Source: Gammaproteobacteria bacterium
Lineage (GTDB): Bacteria; Pseudomonadota; Gammaproteobacteria; DSM-16500
Reading direction: 5' to 3'
Assembly (NCBI GenBank): GCA_021323555.1
Contig: JAJONP010000034.1
Location: 1-15,336, forward strand
Length of the DNA: 15,336 nt
The notes below the pieces were generated by a model that was not told the DNA's origin, searched no databases, and saw only the letters and a program-made list of their open reading frames with translations. A program made the position numbers and the translations under genes. Below are positions 1 through 7,140 of the stretch, piece by piece. Every line of letters begins with the position of its first letter. Position 1 is the stretch's first letter.

Positions 1-10
1 AATAGCGCAG

Positions 11-24
11 CATACACGTGTATG
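11..24. repeat. 14-bp perfect palindrome
   Basis: CATACACGTGTATG is identical to its reverse complement. It lies beyond the 3' end of the SulP-carbonic anhydrase gene. No run of T follows it on the minus strand, so it does not look like an intrinsic terminator. It could be a dyad binding site for a regulator of a gene to the left, outside the window, or chance. Confidence 0.35.
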
Positions 25-31
25 TGAGCAC

Positions 32-94
32 ATTTTTATAAAATTTTCGCACGAGATTGGCCAAATACGGACTTTGCCTATTAAAGCGTGAACA
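32..94 (-). repeat. Left copy of a diverged ~65-bp inverted repeat flanking the SulP-carbonic anhydrase gene
   Basis: This sequence, just after the stop codon of the SulP fusion, aligns in inverted orientation with 2547-2618. The best core is 32-54, which matches the reverse complement of 2596-2618 at 22 of 23 bases (AT-rich ATTTTTATAAAATTT followed by a CGCACGA box). Weaker matches follow around the CAAAT, CGGACTTT, GCCTATT and GTGAAC blocks, separated by small gaps. No protein is recognised in it. A perfect 14-bp palindrome, CATACACGTGTATG, lies next to it at 11-24. It may be a dispersed noncoding repeat or the decayed end of a mobile element. Confidence 0.6.
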
Positions 95-102
95 CTTACC
101 CT

Positions 103-2427
103 TTACAAACTACTATACGGCGTCTGAAACTGCGTACCCGACTGCATGTCCTGCTCCATCGCGCGCGTGAGTAATGTTCCCATGGGCACAAACATATTTT
201 GCTCTTCATCCCATTCATTTAAAGTTGCTTTTGAAATGCTGTAATACCAGCCATGCAGACGGATTTTTTTGGCTGCTAACCTTTCTCGCACAATAGGATA
301 GGTTTTTAAATTTTCTAATTGCAATAAGACATTAAATTGCACTGCTTTTTTCAGAGAAATACCAGAAGGTAATTTTTCTTTGACGTCACGTGATAACTCA
401 ATCCATTGACTAAGATTAGGCATCGCTGCCTGACGTTCTTTTGAAACCGTTTCTTCCGCTAAAATTGCTTGAATAGCCCCGCATCCTGCATGACCACACA
501 CAACAATTTCTTTGACGCCTAAATGAAGAATAGCAAATTCTATCGCGGCTGATTCAGAATGCATGCCTTGTGCATCGAAAGGCGGAATGATATTACCAAC
601 ATTTCGCACTGTAAATAATTCGCCTGGCTCTGTGGATGTAATCAGATTAGTATTGACACGGCTATCTGAACAAGCAATAAATAAAGTATGCGGCTTCTGG
701 TAATGCGCTAATTTTTTGAATAAGCTTTTATGATGCCCTTCGATATCTTCATTAAATTTTTTGGCACCATATGCTAAACGCGCCATACCATAATGTTGGT
801 TATTTTTCCAAAGCTCTTCCAACTCGCTTTCGTCATAAATTAAATGCGAATTAAGTGCATTGGCATCATGGCCATCTAACGCTTGTAAAATTTGAGTATG
901 TTCCGGTGTTACACCTTTTAAAGCAAATTTAATATGACGCATGACTAATTGATTTAATATCTCTAACAATTGTGCCGCACCTGATGTATCCAATACTTCT
1001 AAATGCGATAAGTCAAAAATGATACCTTGTTTTAATTCTTCTTTTTGTAATATATGGCGGACTTCATCTAACTGCGAGGAAGATAAAAATGTGAGAGAAC
1101 CTTTTAATGTCACTAAAGTAGGGCCGAAGATCTCTCGATGACGTACATTGGCTTGAACTCGACTCATACGGAATAATGCAATGATTAAAGCGATCAGAAT
1201 GCCAATCTTAATGCCTGCTAATAAATCAAACCCTATGATAGAAATAAATGTCGCAAGATAAATACATCCTTCTGCACGCCCCGTACGCCATATCATGATA
1301 AATTCACGTGGATGCATCATACGTAATGCCACGGCAATTAAAACACCTGACAATACAGCAATCGGGATTTGACTAATAAACGATGCACAAAAATACACGG
1401 AAAGTATCAATAGGATTCCATGAATGATGGATGATCGACGCGTTTTAGCACCGGCTTGAATATTAAGTGCAGAACGCGCAATCACACCTGTCACAGGAAT
1501 GCCGCCAAAAAATGCCGATACAATGTTTCCCAACCCCTGCCCTACCAGCTCTTGATCTGGATCATGCTGTTTACTTTTAGCTAACTTATCAACCACAGAA
1601 GAAGACAATAATGTTTCAAGCGAAGCAAGCACAAAAACGATAAATGCATCGGTAAATAGCTCAGCTATTTGATTCACATTAATATGCGGAACGGCAGGCA
1701 AAGGCAATGAGTTAGGTATGGCTCCAATCATTTCAACAGGAATTTTGAACACACTGACAAAGATAGAAGGCAGGATAACGGCAATCAAGGGTGCGGGCAA
1801 ACGAGGAAAATAACGCGGCAATAAGAAAACAGTAAAAATAGTAAATAAACTTAAACCGACTGTGGCAGCTTTAATACGAGGTAAAAAGGACCAAACATGA
1901 TGTAATACGCTAAACACATAAGGATTTTCAGGAAGATGCAGTCCAAGCACGCGTGGCAGTTGGCCAATTAAAATGATCGCTCCAATACCTGCTGTAAACC
2001 CTGCTATCACTGGGAACGGCACGAAATTAATAAATTTTCCTAAACGTAGAACACCCGAAAATAATTGTAAACAACCTGCAATTAAAGTCACAATCAACAA
2101 GCCAGCGAATCCATTACTCTCAACAATAGCAGCGACTAAAATCGACATAGCCGCCGCAGGACCGCTTACCGATAATGGAGTACCGCCAAATAATGCACAA
2201 ACAATACTCCCGATAATCGCCGTCAATAATCCAACCGCAGGAGACACACCGCTCGCCAGTGCAATAGCCAATGAAAGCGGAATGGCTACGCAGGCGACCG
2301 TGGCACCCGCCATACAATCTGCTTTAAGATCACGTATTGAAAATAGCTTTTTCCATTCTGGCAATAATGTTGGAATACCTAAATTAAATCGAAGGTGTTT
2401 TATCATCTTGACAAGCGAGGCTGACAT
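103..2427 (-). CDS. SulP-family anion transporter fused to STAS domain and beta-carbonic anhydrase
   Basis: The 774-residue protein has three parts. Residues ~30-425 are a hydrophobic SulP transporter core with many membrane segments; the SulP-like stretch PLSVSGPAAAMS lies near 84-95. Residues ~435-540 form a cytoplasmic STAS domain (LDTSGA near 479-484). Residues ~555-750 form a beta-carbonic anhydrase with zinc ligands C586, H646 and C649 and the D588-R590 dyad in CSDSR, so the enzyme part looks active. Fusions of this type are known and were proposed as bicarbonate transporters, in which the enzyme interconverts CO2 and bicarbonate at the inner face of the membrane; that role is inferred here, and other anions such as sulfate are possible. 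The start is supported by AGGGA about 8 bases upstream of the ATG. It is monocistronic as far as can be seen, lies downstream of holA on the same strand with an Rpn scar between, and is flanked by inverted repeats. Confidence 0.93.
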   Translation of the reverse strand: MSASLVKMIKHLRFNLGIPTLLPEWKKLFSIRDLKADCMAGATVACVAIPLSLAIALASGVSPAVGLLTAIIGSIVCALFGGTPLSVSGPAAAMSILVAAIVESNGFAGLLIVTLIAGCLQLFSGVLRLGKFINFVPFPVIAGFTAGIGAIILIGQLPRVLGLHLPENPYVFSVLHHVWSFLPRIKAATVGLSLFTIFTVFLLPRYFPRLPAPLIAVILPSIFVSVFKIPVEMIGAIPNSLPLPAVPHINVNQIAELFTDAFIVFVLASLETLLSSSVVDKLAKSKQHDPDQELVGQGLGNIVSAFFGGIPVTGVIARSALNIQAGAKTRRSSIIHGILLILSVYFCASFISQIPIAVLSGVLIAVALRMMHPREFIMIWRTGRAEGCIYLATFISIIGFDLLAGIKIGILIALIIALFRMSRVQANVRHREIFGPTLVTLKGSLTFLSSSQLDEVRHILQKEELKQGIIFDLSHLEVLDTSGAAQLLEILNQLVMRHIKFALKGVTPEHTQILQALDGHDANALNSHLIYDESELEELWKNNQHYGMARLAYGAKKFNEDIEGHHKSLFKKLAHYQKPHTLFIACSDSRVNTNLITSTEPGELFTVRNVGNIIPPFDAQGMHSESAAIEFAILHLGVKEIVVCGHAGCGAIQAILAEETVSKERQAAMPNLSQWIELSRDVKEKLPSGISLKKAVQFNVLLQLENLKTYPIVRERLAAKKIRLHGWYYSISKATLNEWDEEQNMFVPMGTLLTRAMEQDMQSGTQFQTPYSSL

Positions 2428-2470
2428 ATCTAATTCCCTGTTTTTTAAACTTTAAACAATAGATAATCTT

Positions 2471-2500
2471 ACATTAACTGAACTTAAAAAATTCCTCAAG
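2471..2500. repeat. 30-bp direct repeat, copy 1 (upstream of the SulP fusion gene)
   Basis: This 30-base stretch is repeated without mismatch and in the same orientation at 3073-3102. The two copies bracket a 572-bp segment holding the Rpn remnant. On the minus strand this copy can be read as the end of a protein, QTLEEFFKFS and stop, which resembles the TLEEFF C-terminus of the Rpn remnant itself. Weaker similarity seems to continue past the repeat (TTATC-TATTGTTT against TTATTCTATTATTT). It lies 44 bases upstream of the SulP start, so it may overlap that gene's promoter region; I could not fix a convincing -35/-10 pair. Confidence 0.85.
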
Positions 2501-2546
2501 CGTTTGATCCATCAGAAACCCTACCCATTCAATATCGCATGTATGC

Positions 2547-2618
2547 GTTCACACAGTTCTTGAATAGGCAAAAAAAGTTCGGATTTGAGTCAAGGTCGTG
2601 CGGAAATTTTATAAAAAT
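2547..2618 (+). repeat. Right copy of the diverged inverted repeat
   Basis: This is the partner of the repeat at 32-94, in opposite orientation; the core 2596-2618 is nearly identical to it. It lies between the Rpn remnant and the 30-bp direct repeat, in the 221-bp gene-free stretch upstream of the SulP fusion. On the minus strand a short open stretch (ELFLPIQELCERIHAILNG, then stop) is visible next to it, but no family is recognised. The repeat may belong to the inserted Rpn segment. Confidence 0.55.
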
Positions 2619-2648
2619 AGCGCCGCCTACAAATAGGAGAGCATTTTT

Positions 2649-3101
2649 TCAAGCTTCTGAAGGAACCCCACTAAAAAACTCTTCTAACGTTTTTATTTCT
2701 GGCTCAAGGACTTTTTCACCCCAATGCAATAAAGTTTCTGTATCCGCATCTTCAACGAGTTGTGCATAAGCAGCAGGTAAATTACCAAAACGGCGCTGTA
2801 AAAGACGCTTTAATAAAGCAGCTTCGCCTTGTTTCACACCTTGTTGCATGCCTTTCTGCATGCCTTTCTGCATGCCTTTCTGCATACCTTTCTGCATGCC
2901 TTGCTCTTTCCATTGCTCTGCTATTGCCATGCCCTTCTTGAAACCTTCTTGTTCCCACTGCTGCGCAATTGTCATAACTTCACCTTGTAATTTATCCGAT
3001 AAATAACGTGCTGCTTCTTGTACTAATAAATCTTTGTCACCTTTGGGGCATAGAAAATAATAGAATAATGACACATTAACTGAACTTAAAAAATTCCTCA
3101 A
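2649..3101 (-). pseudogene. C-terminal remnant of an Rpn-family (PD-(D/E)XK) transposase-like nuclease
   Basis: The reading frame gives about 150 residues when begun at a TTG at 3101. It matches only the C-terminal half of Rpn-family recombination-promoting nuclease/putative transposase proteins: a helical stretch around VQEAARYLSDKLQGEVM, a charged segment with GMQK repeats, then LLKRLLQRRFG and a WGEKVLEPEIKTLEEFF end. The N-terminal nuclease domain, with its PD-(D/E)XK catalytic residues, is absent, and about 200 residues or more appear lost. The first ten codons lie inside the 30-bp direct repeat, so the apparent start is probably a junction artefact. The frame begins 6 bases after the holA stop, so it may be transcribed with that operon. 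I call it a broken mobile-type gene; a small expressed C-terminal protein, like those made from internal starts in some rpn genes, cannot be excluded. Confidence 0.75.
2845..2904 (-). repeat. 12-bp tandem repeat, five units, inside the Rpn remnant
   Basis: On the plus strand the unit is TGCATGCCTTTC. Three copies are identical (2845-2880), a fourth has one change (2881-2892) and a fifth ends in TTGC instead of TTTC (2893-2904). On the coding strand each unit adds the four residues K-G-M-Q, so copy-number changes keep the reading frame. Gly/Gln/Lys-rich repeats at this place are usual in Rpn-type proteins. Confidence 0.9.
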
Positions 3102-3102
3102 G
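3073..3102. repeat. 30-bp direct repeat, copy 2 (directly after holA)
   Basis: Identical to 2471-2500. It lies 5 bases beyond the holA stop codon and forms the right edge of the segment carrying the Rpn remnant. On the minus strand one frame reads KILEEFFKFS and stop, again an Rpn-like C-terminal end; another frame provides the first residues of the truncated Rpn reading frame. Thirty bases is longer than common transposase target duplications, so recombination between two Rpn-like copies is as plausible as a simple insertion. Confidence 0.85.
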
Positions 3103-3107
3103 AATCT

Positions 3108-4118
3108 TTATACTTTTGTTGCAATATGCAGGGTCAACATTTCTAATTCAGTCCAGCTATTTCCTACTTCAATTCCTTTAATGATTCGATCTATGTGGGC
3201 AGCAGATGAGAGTAATTGCCAACAATGATGCAAGGTATGGCGTTGTAAAAATGCCCTGAATCCTGCCTGACGCTTTTCCCAAATGCGTGCTTTATTAAAA
3301 ATAACAGGCAACGTTATATTTTTCTGTAGCTGTGTATACATATCCGCTAATACACGTAATTCGCGCGTAAGCGCCCATAACACTAATGTCGGTTCAACCC
3401 CTTCTCTCAATAAATTTCTTAAAATATGCAAGCTACGTTCTGCACTGCCTATTAGCGCACTGTCAACTAAATTGAAAATATCAAAACGAGCATGATCTGT
3501 CACAGCTTCTTCAATAGCTTGGTGACCCAGCTGTTTATTGGTAGAGAGCAAAGAGAGTTTTTCAATCTCCTGGGCGGCGGCTAATAAATTATTTTCAACC
3601 AATAGAGCCAGACGATCGGCTCCATCGCGGGTCAGTTGCAAACCTGTTTTTTGAGCACGTTGTATAATCCATTGAGGTAATTGTTCTTTCGTAATAGGCC
3701 AAATGGGTATGACAATGCCTTTTTTTTCTATTGTTTGATACCAGATTGTTTTTTCTGCTTTAGCATCCAATTTTGCTGTACGAATAATTAATACGACATC
3801 TGTCACAGGATTCAGTGCGTAATCTGCTAACACTTTACCTACAGTACTGTTAAATTTTACATGGGTGAGATTAACCTCTATTATTTTTTTATTGGCAAAT
3901 AAAGAAAGGCTATGCGAATGGGTATAAATAGATTGCGCCAATTCATTGGGTAATTCTAACGACACACACACTCGCTCAGCAAACCCTGCTTTCATAGCAC
4001 TGGCTCGAATAGCATCTACGGCTTCTTGCACCAGCAATAATTCATCGCCACTGATTAAATAAATAGGCGCAAGATGTTTAAGTAAATGCGGTATTAATTG
4101 TGTATACCCAAGTTTCAT
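3108..4118 (-). CDS. holA: DNA polymerase III delta subunit (clamp loader)
   Basis: The 336-residue protein is of normal length for HolA. It is the clamp-loader subunit that binds and opens the beta sliding clamp during DNA replication in the cytoplasm. The N-terminal stretch PIYLISGDELLLVQEA (about 18-33) is the typical HolA nucleotide-fold start. A mid-protein helical region follows, then a C-terminal collar domain with ARFDIFNLVDSALIG near 210-225 and ALTRELRVL near 249-257. Its start lies 8 bases after the lptE stop, as the last intact gene of lnt-leuS-lptE-holA. In many gammaproteobacteria nadD follows holA; here an Rpn remnant begins 5 bases after the stop codon. Confidence 0.95.
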   Translation of the reverse strand: MKLGYTQLIPHLLKHLAPIYLISGDELLLVQEAVDAIRASAMKAGFAERVCVSLELPNELAQSIYTHSHSLSLFANKKIIEVNLTHVKFNSTVGKVLADYALNPVTDVVLIIRTAKLDAKAEKTIWYQTIEKKGIVIPIWPITKEQLPQWIIQRAQKTGLQLTRDGADRLALLVENNLLAAAQEIEKLSLLSTNKQLGHQAIEEAVTDHARFDIFNLVDSALIGSAERSLHILRNLLREGVEPTLVLWALTRELRVLADMYTQLQKNITLPVIFNKARIWEKRQAGFRAFLQRHTLHHCWQLLSSAAHIDRIIKGIEVGNSWTELEMLTLHIATKV

Positions 4119-4126
4119 AGCTGTAC

Positions 4127-4651
4127 TTATTCAGTTTTATGTTTTGTCAAAAGAACAGTCATTTCGCGTGATGCAAGACGGCTCATGATGTCGTATACAA
4201 TAGCTTGACGCATTTGATGGTACAAACTTACTGTTTGATTGCTACCACTTAACATTTGGCTAGCGTTGATCGTCAGTGGACGTGTTTCAGTCACGACTTG
4301 TGGGCTCACGATTGTATTCCCTTGAGGATCAGTGACTTGATAGCTTACCGTTAAAATAAGGTTATATTGGCGAGTGGCTTGCGTGCCGCTCATATTGAGT
4401 AACTGCTGAGAAGTCGTTTCACTCATAATATCAAGTATAGAAGTGGCTTGATCTGGCTTATCCGTTATATGCACGCCTGACATTTTCAAATAAAGTCGAA
4501 TATTGCGTGCTAAATCGCCATAGGGATCCGCGATTTGTAGATAGAGTTTTTGTAGCGGCAGAGCCAACGTGGGAGAAGTACGTGGGTGAAACCCACAGCC
4601 ACTCATAATAAAAAAAATAGAAATATATAATAGAGGGAATAATTTCCGCAT
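4127..4651 (-). CDS. lptE: LPS-assembly outer-membrane lipoprotein LptE
   Basis: This is a 174-residue lipoprotein. A short signal peptide ends in the lipobox MSGC with the acylated cysteine at residue 19, followed by GFHPR as in LptE/RlpB proteins. LptE sits inside the LptD barrel in the outer membrane and helps insert lipopolysaccharide. Sequence similarity in this family is low, so the call rests on the lipobox, the length, the N-terminal GCGFH pattern, the QYNLILTVSYQV beta-rich core and the conserved position between leuS and holA. It begins 10 bases after the leuS stop, with a weak AGG about 10 bases before the ATG. Lnt, encoded at the head of the same operon, would add the third acyl chain to it. 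Confidence 0.9.
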   Translation of the reverse strand: MRKLFPLLYISIFFIMSGCGFHPRTSPTLALPLQKLYLQIADPYGDLARNIRLYLKMSGVHITDKPDQATSILDIMSETTSQQLLNMSGTQATRQYNLILTVSYQVTDPQGNTIVSPQVVTETRPLTINASQMLSGSNQTVSLYHQMRQAIVYDIMSRLASREMTVLLTKHKTE

Positions 4652-4661
4652 TTTAAAAAAC

Positions 4662-7127
4662 CTATTCCGTAACGATATTAATTAATCGGCCTGGTACAAT
4701 AATTATTTTCTTAATAGCTTTATCAGCAATAGACTGCTGTACTTTAGCATCATGCGTTGCTGCATTTTCGATAGTCTTTTTGTCTGCATCAATGTCGATA
4801 GTAATATGCGTGCGTAATTTTCCATTGATTTGTACCACAAGGTTCATATGATCTATCTTGAGGGCAGCCCTGTGACTGGTTGGCCAAGCTGCATTGAGTA
4901 ATATGCCTGGATAGTGTAAATCCTGCCAAAGTTGATGGCTAATATGAGGTGCGATAGGCGCAAGCAAACGCAATAAAATAGACAAGCCTGTCTGGATCAA
5001 TTGATCTACATGATCTTCTTCACTTAACTTAATTAATAAATTAAGTAGCTTCATACACCCTGATACCACTGTATTTAATTGCAAACGATCATAGTCATGA
5101 TTAATTTGTTCCAAAATTTCATACAATTGTCGTAGCATTTCCCGCTGTTTTTTATCTAATTGATTGATATCAATAGCAGTGGATTGATTAGCATTCAGCT
5201 TACGGATAGAGGCGTGTTGTTCATAACTAAAAAACCAAAGCCGTTTCAAGAAGCGATGCGCGCCTTCAACGCCGCTATCAGACCATTCTAAGGATTGCTC
5301 AGGCGGAGATGCAAACATAATAAATAATCGGATAGTATCAGCACCAAATCGATTGATTAAAGCTTCTGGATCAACCGTATTGCCAAGCGATTTAGACATT
5401 TTAGCGCCTTTGTTAAGGACCATACCCTGTGTTAATAAACGGTTAAATGGCTCATTGGATGCCAACAACCCTATATCACGCATCGTCTTATGAATAAAAC
5501 GCGCATAAAGCAAATGCAGTACAGCATGTTCTATCCCACCAATATATTGATCGACAGGCACCCAATGCTTAGCTCTATCATCCAGCATTTGAGTCGATTG
5601 ATCAGGACATGCAAAACGTGCGTAATACCAAGAAGATTCAAAAAAAGTATCAAATGTATCTGTTTCGCGAGTAGCAGGCTTTTGACATAGAGGACAAGAT
5701 GTTTCATAAAACGCAGGCATATTTTTAAGAGGTGAGGTAACCCCCGTAAACTCAACCTGTTCAGGTAAGATAACAGGTAAATCAGCCTCAGGCACTGGCA
5801 CAACACCACAATCCTTACAATAAATAATAGGAATAGGCGCGCCCCAATAACGTTGTCGTGACACACCCCAATCACGCAAACGATAATGAATTTGCCGTTT
5901 TCCTTTGCCATGGTTTTCTAAAAATTCAGTCATACGCGTGCATGCGATTTTTGAAGTCAAACCAGAAAAGTTTTGAGAATTAATGAGTTCACCCGGCTGT
6001 GTATAAGCACTTTTATTAAAATCCCACGTGCTTTGATCACTCGGCATAATCACTGGCACAATAGGAAGTTGATAGCGTTGAGCAAATTCAAAATCACGTT
6101 GATCATGCGCTGGCACTGCCATCACTGCACCCGCACCATAGTCCATCACAACAAAATTGGCGACCCAAATAGGAACAAGTGCCTGCGTGATAGGATGTAT
6201 CGCAAATAGACCCGTTGGCAAGCCGCGTTTTTCAAGCGTTGCTAATTCCGCTTCAGCCATTTTGATATTTTTACATTCATCCAGAAAATGTTTCAATTCA
6301 TCATTATTTTCTGCAGCTTGTTTTGCAATAGCATGTTGAGGCGCTATTGCAAGATAGGTGACGCCAAATAACGTATCAGGACGGGTCGTGAAAACAGTGA
6401 TTTTTTCATTCGAATGCGGAAGAGAAAATACAATTTCAGCCCCCTCAGAACGACCTATCCAATTACGTTGCATGGTTTTTACAGGCTCAGGCCAATAAGG
6501 TAATTGATCTAAATCAGTAAGGAGTTCATCCGCATACTCTGTAATCTTCAAAAACCATTGAGGAATTTCCCGTCGTTCTACAAGCGCCCCTGAACGCCAA
6601 CCTCGACCGTCAATCACTTGTTCATTCGCAAGCACTGTTTGATCGACCGGATCCCAATTGACTTCTGCTTTTTTATTGTAAACCAATCCTTTTTCATAAA
6701 GCTTTAAAAAGAACCATTGTTCCCAGCGATAATAATCAGGGCTACAAGTGGCAAACTCTCTATTCCAATCATACGCAAACCCTAAGCGTTGCATTTGCAT
6801 ACGCATGCTTGCAATATTTTCATAAGTCCACGCGGCAGGTGGTACTTTATTTTTGATAGCCGCATTTTCGGCGGGCAAACCAAATGCATCCCAACCAATA
6901 GGTTGCAGTACATTTTTGCCAAGCATTCGTTGGTAACGGCTAATCACATCGCCAATCGTATAATTGCGTACATGGCCCATATGAAACTGACCGCTTGGAT
7001 AAGGAAACATAGCTAGGCAATAAAATTTTTCTTTATTGCTCTCATCAGGCGTATAAAAACATTTCTGTCCTTGCCAAAAGGATTGAACATCTATTTCAAT
7101 TTTTTGTGGATTATAGACTTCTTCCAT
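4662..7127 (-). CDS. leuS: Leucine-tRNA ligase
   Basis: This class I aminoacyl-tRNA synthetase charges tRNA-Leu with leucine in the cytoplasm. The HIGH-type signature appears as HMGH in PYPSGQFHMGHVRNYT near residues 42-57. The CP1 editing domain carries TTRPDTLFG near 247-255 and the AVPAHDQRD segment near 337-345. Cysteine pairs near 437-440 and 478-481 are seen, and the KMSKS signature lies near 576-580. The C-terminus has the anticodon-binding and leucine-specific regions. I place the start at the ATG at 7127 (821 residues): an AGAG element lies about 8 bases before it, whereas it would nearly touch the ATG at 7136, which would add only three residues. It follows lnt by 13 bases. The window also holds one of its substrates, tRNA-Leu(GAG). 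Confidence 0.97.
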   Translation of the reverse strand: MEEVYNPQKIEIDVQSFWQGQKCFYTPDESNKEKFYCLAMFPYPSGQFHMGHVRNYTIGDVISRYQRMLGKNVLQPIGWDAFGLPAENAAIKNKVPPAAWTYENIASMRMQMQRLGFAYDWNREFATCSPDYYRWEQWFFLKLYEKGLVYNKKAEVNWDPVDQTVLANEQVIDGRGWRSGALVERREIPQWFLKITEYADELLTDLDQLPYWPEPVKTMQRNWIGRSEGAEIVFSLPHSNEKITVFTTRPDTLFGVTYLAIAPQHAIAKQAAENNDELKHFLDECKNIKMAEAELATLEKRGLPTGLFAIHPITQALVPIWVANFVVMDYGAGAVMAVPAHDQRDFEFAQRYQLPIVPVIMPSDQSTWDFNKSAYTQPGELINSQNFSGLTSKIACTRMTEFLENHGKGKRQIHYRLRDWGVSRQRYWGAPIPIIYCKDCGVVPVPEADLPVILPEQVEFTGVTSPLKNMPAFYETSCPLCQKPATRETDTFDTFFESSWYYARFACPDQSTQMLDDRAKHWVPVDQYIGGIEHAVLHLLYARFIHKTMRDIGLLASNEPFNRLLTQGMVLNKGAKMSKSLGNTVDPEALINRFGADTIRLFIMFASPPEQSLEWSDSGVEGAHRFLKRLWFFSYEQHASIRKLNANQSTAIDINQLDKKQREMLRQLYEILEQINHDYDRLQLNTVVSGCMKLLNLLIKLSEEDHVDQLIQTGLSILLRLLAPIAPHISHQLWQDLHYPGILLNAAWPTSHRAALKIDHMNLVVQINGKLRTHITIDIDADKKTIENAATHDAKVQQSIADKAIKKIIIVPGRLINIVTE

Positions 7128-7140
7128 ACATGTCATCTCT

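Noticed and set aside
11..24. Palindrome as a terminator for the SulP fusion gene
   Set aside because: It is only 14 bp with no loop and no T-run follows on the minus strand.
1973..2455. 160-residue open frame on the plus strand
   Set aside because: It runs antisense to the SulP core, shows no recognisable domain and no good ribosome site; it is a shadow of the real gene.
2539..2769. Plus-strand open frame of 76 residues across the right inverted repeat and the end of the Rpn remnant
   Set aside because: It starts in noncoding repeat sequence and continues antisense to the remnant. No family is recognised.
2845..2904. Short tandem repeats as a CRISPR array
   Set aside because: Units are 12 bp, contiguous, without spacers, and encode KGMQ in frame.
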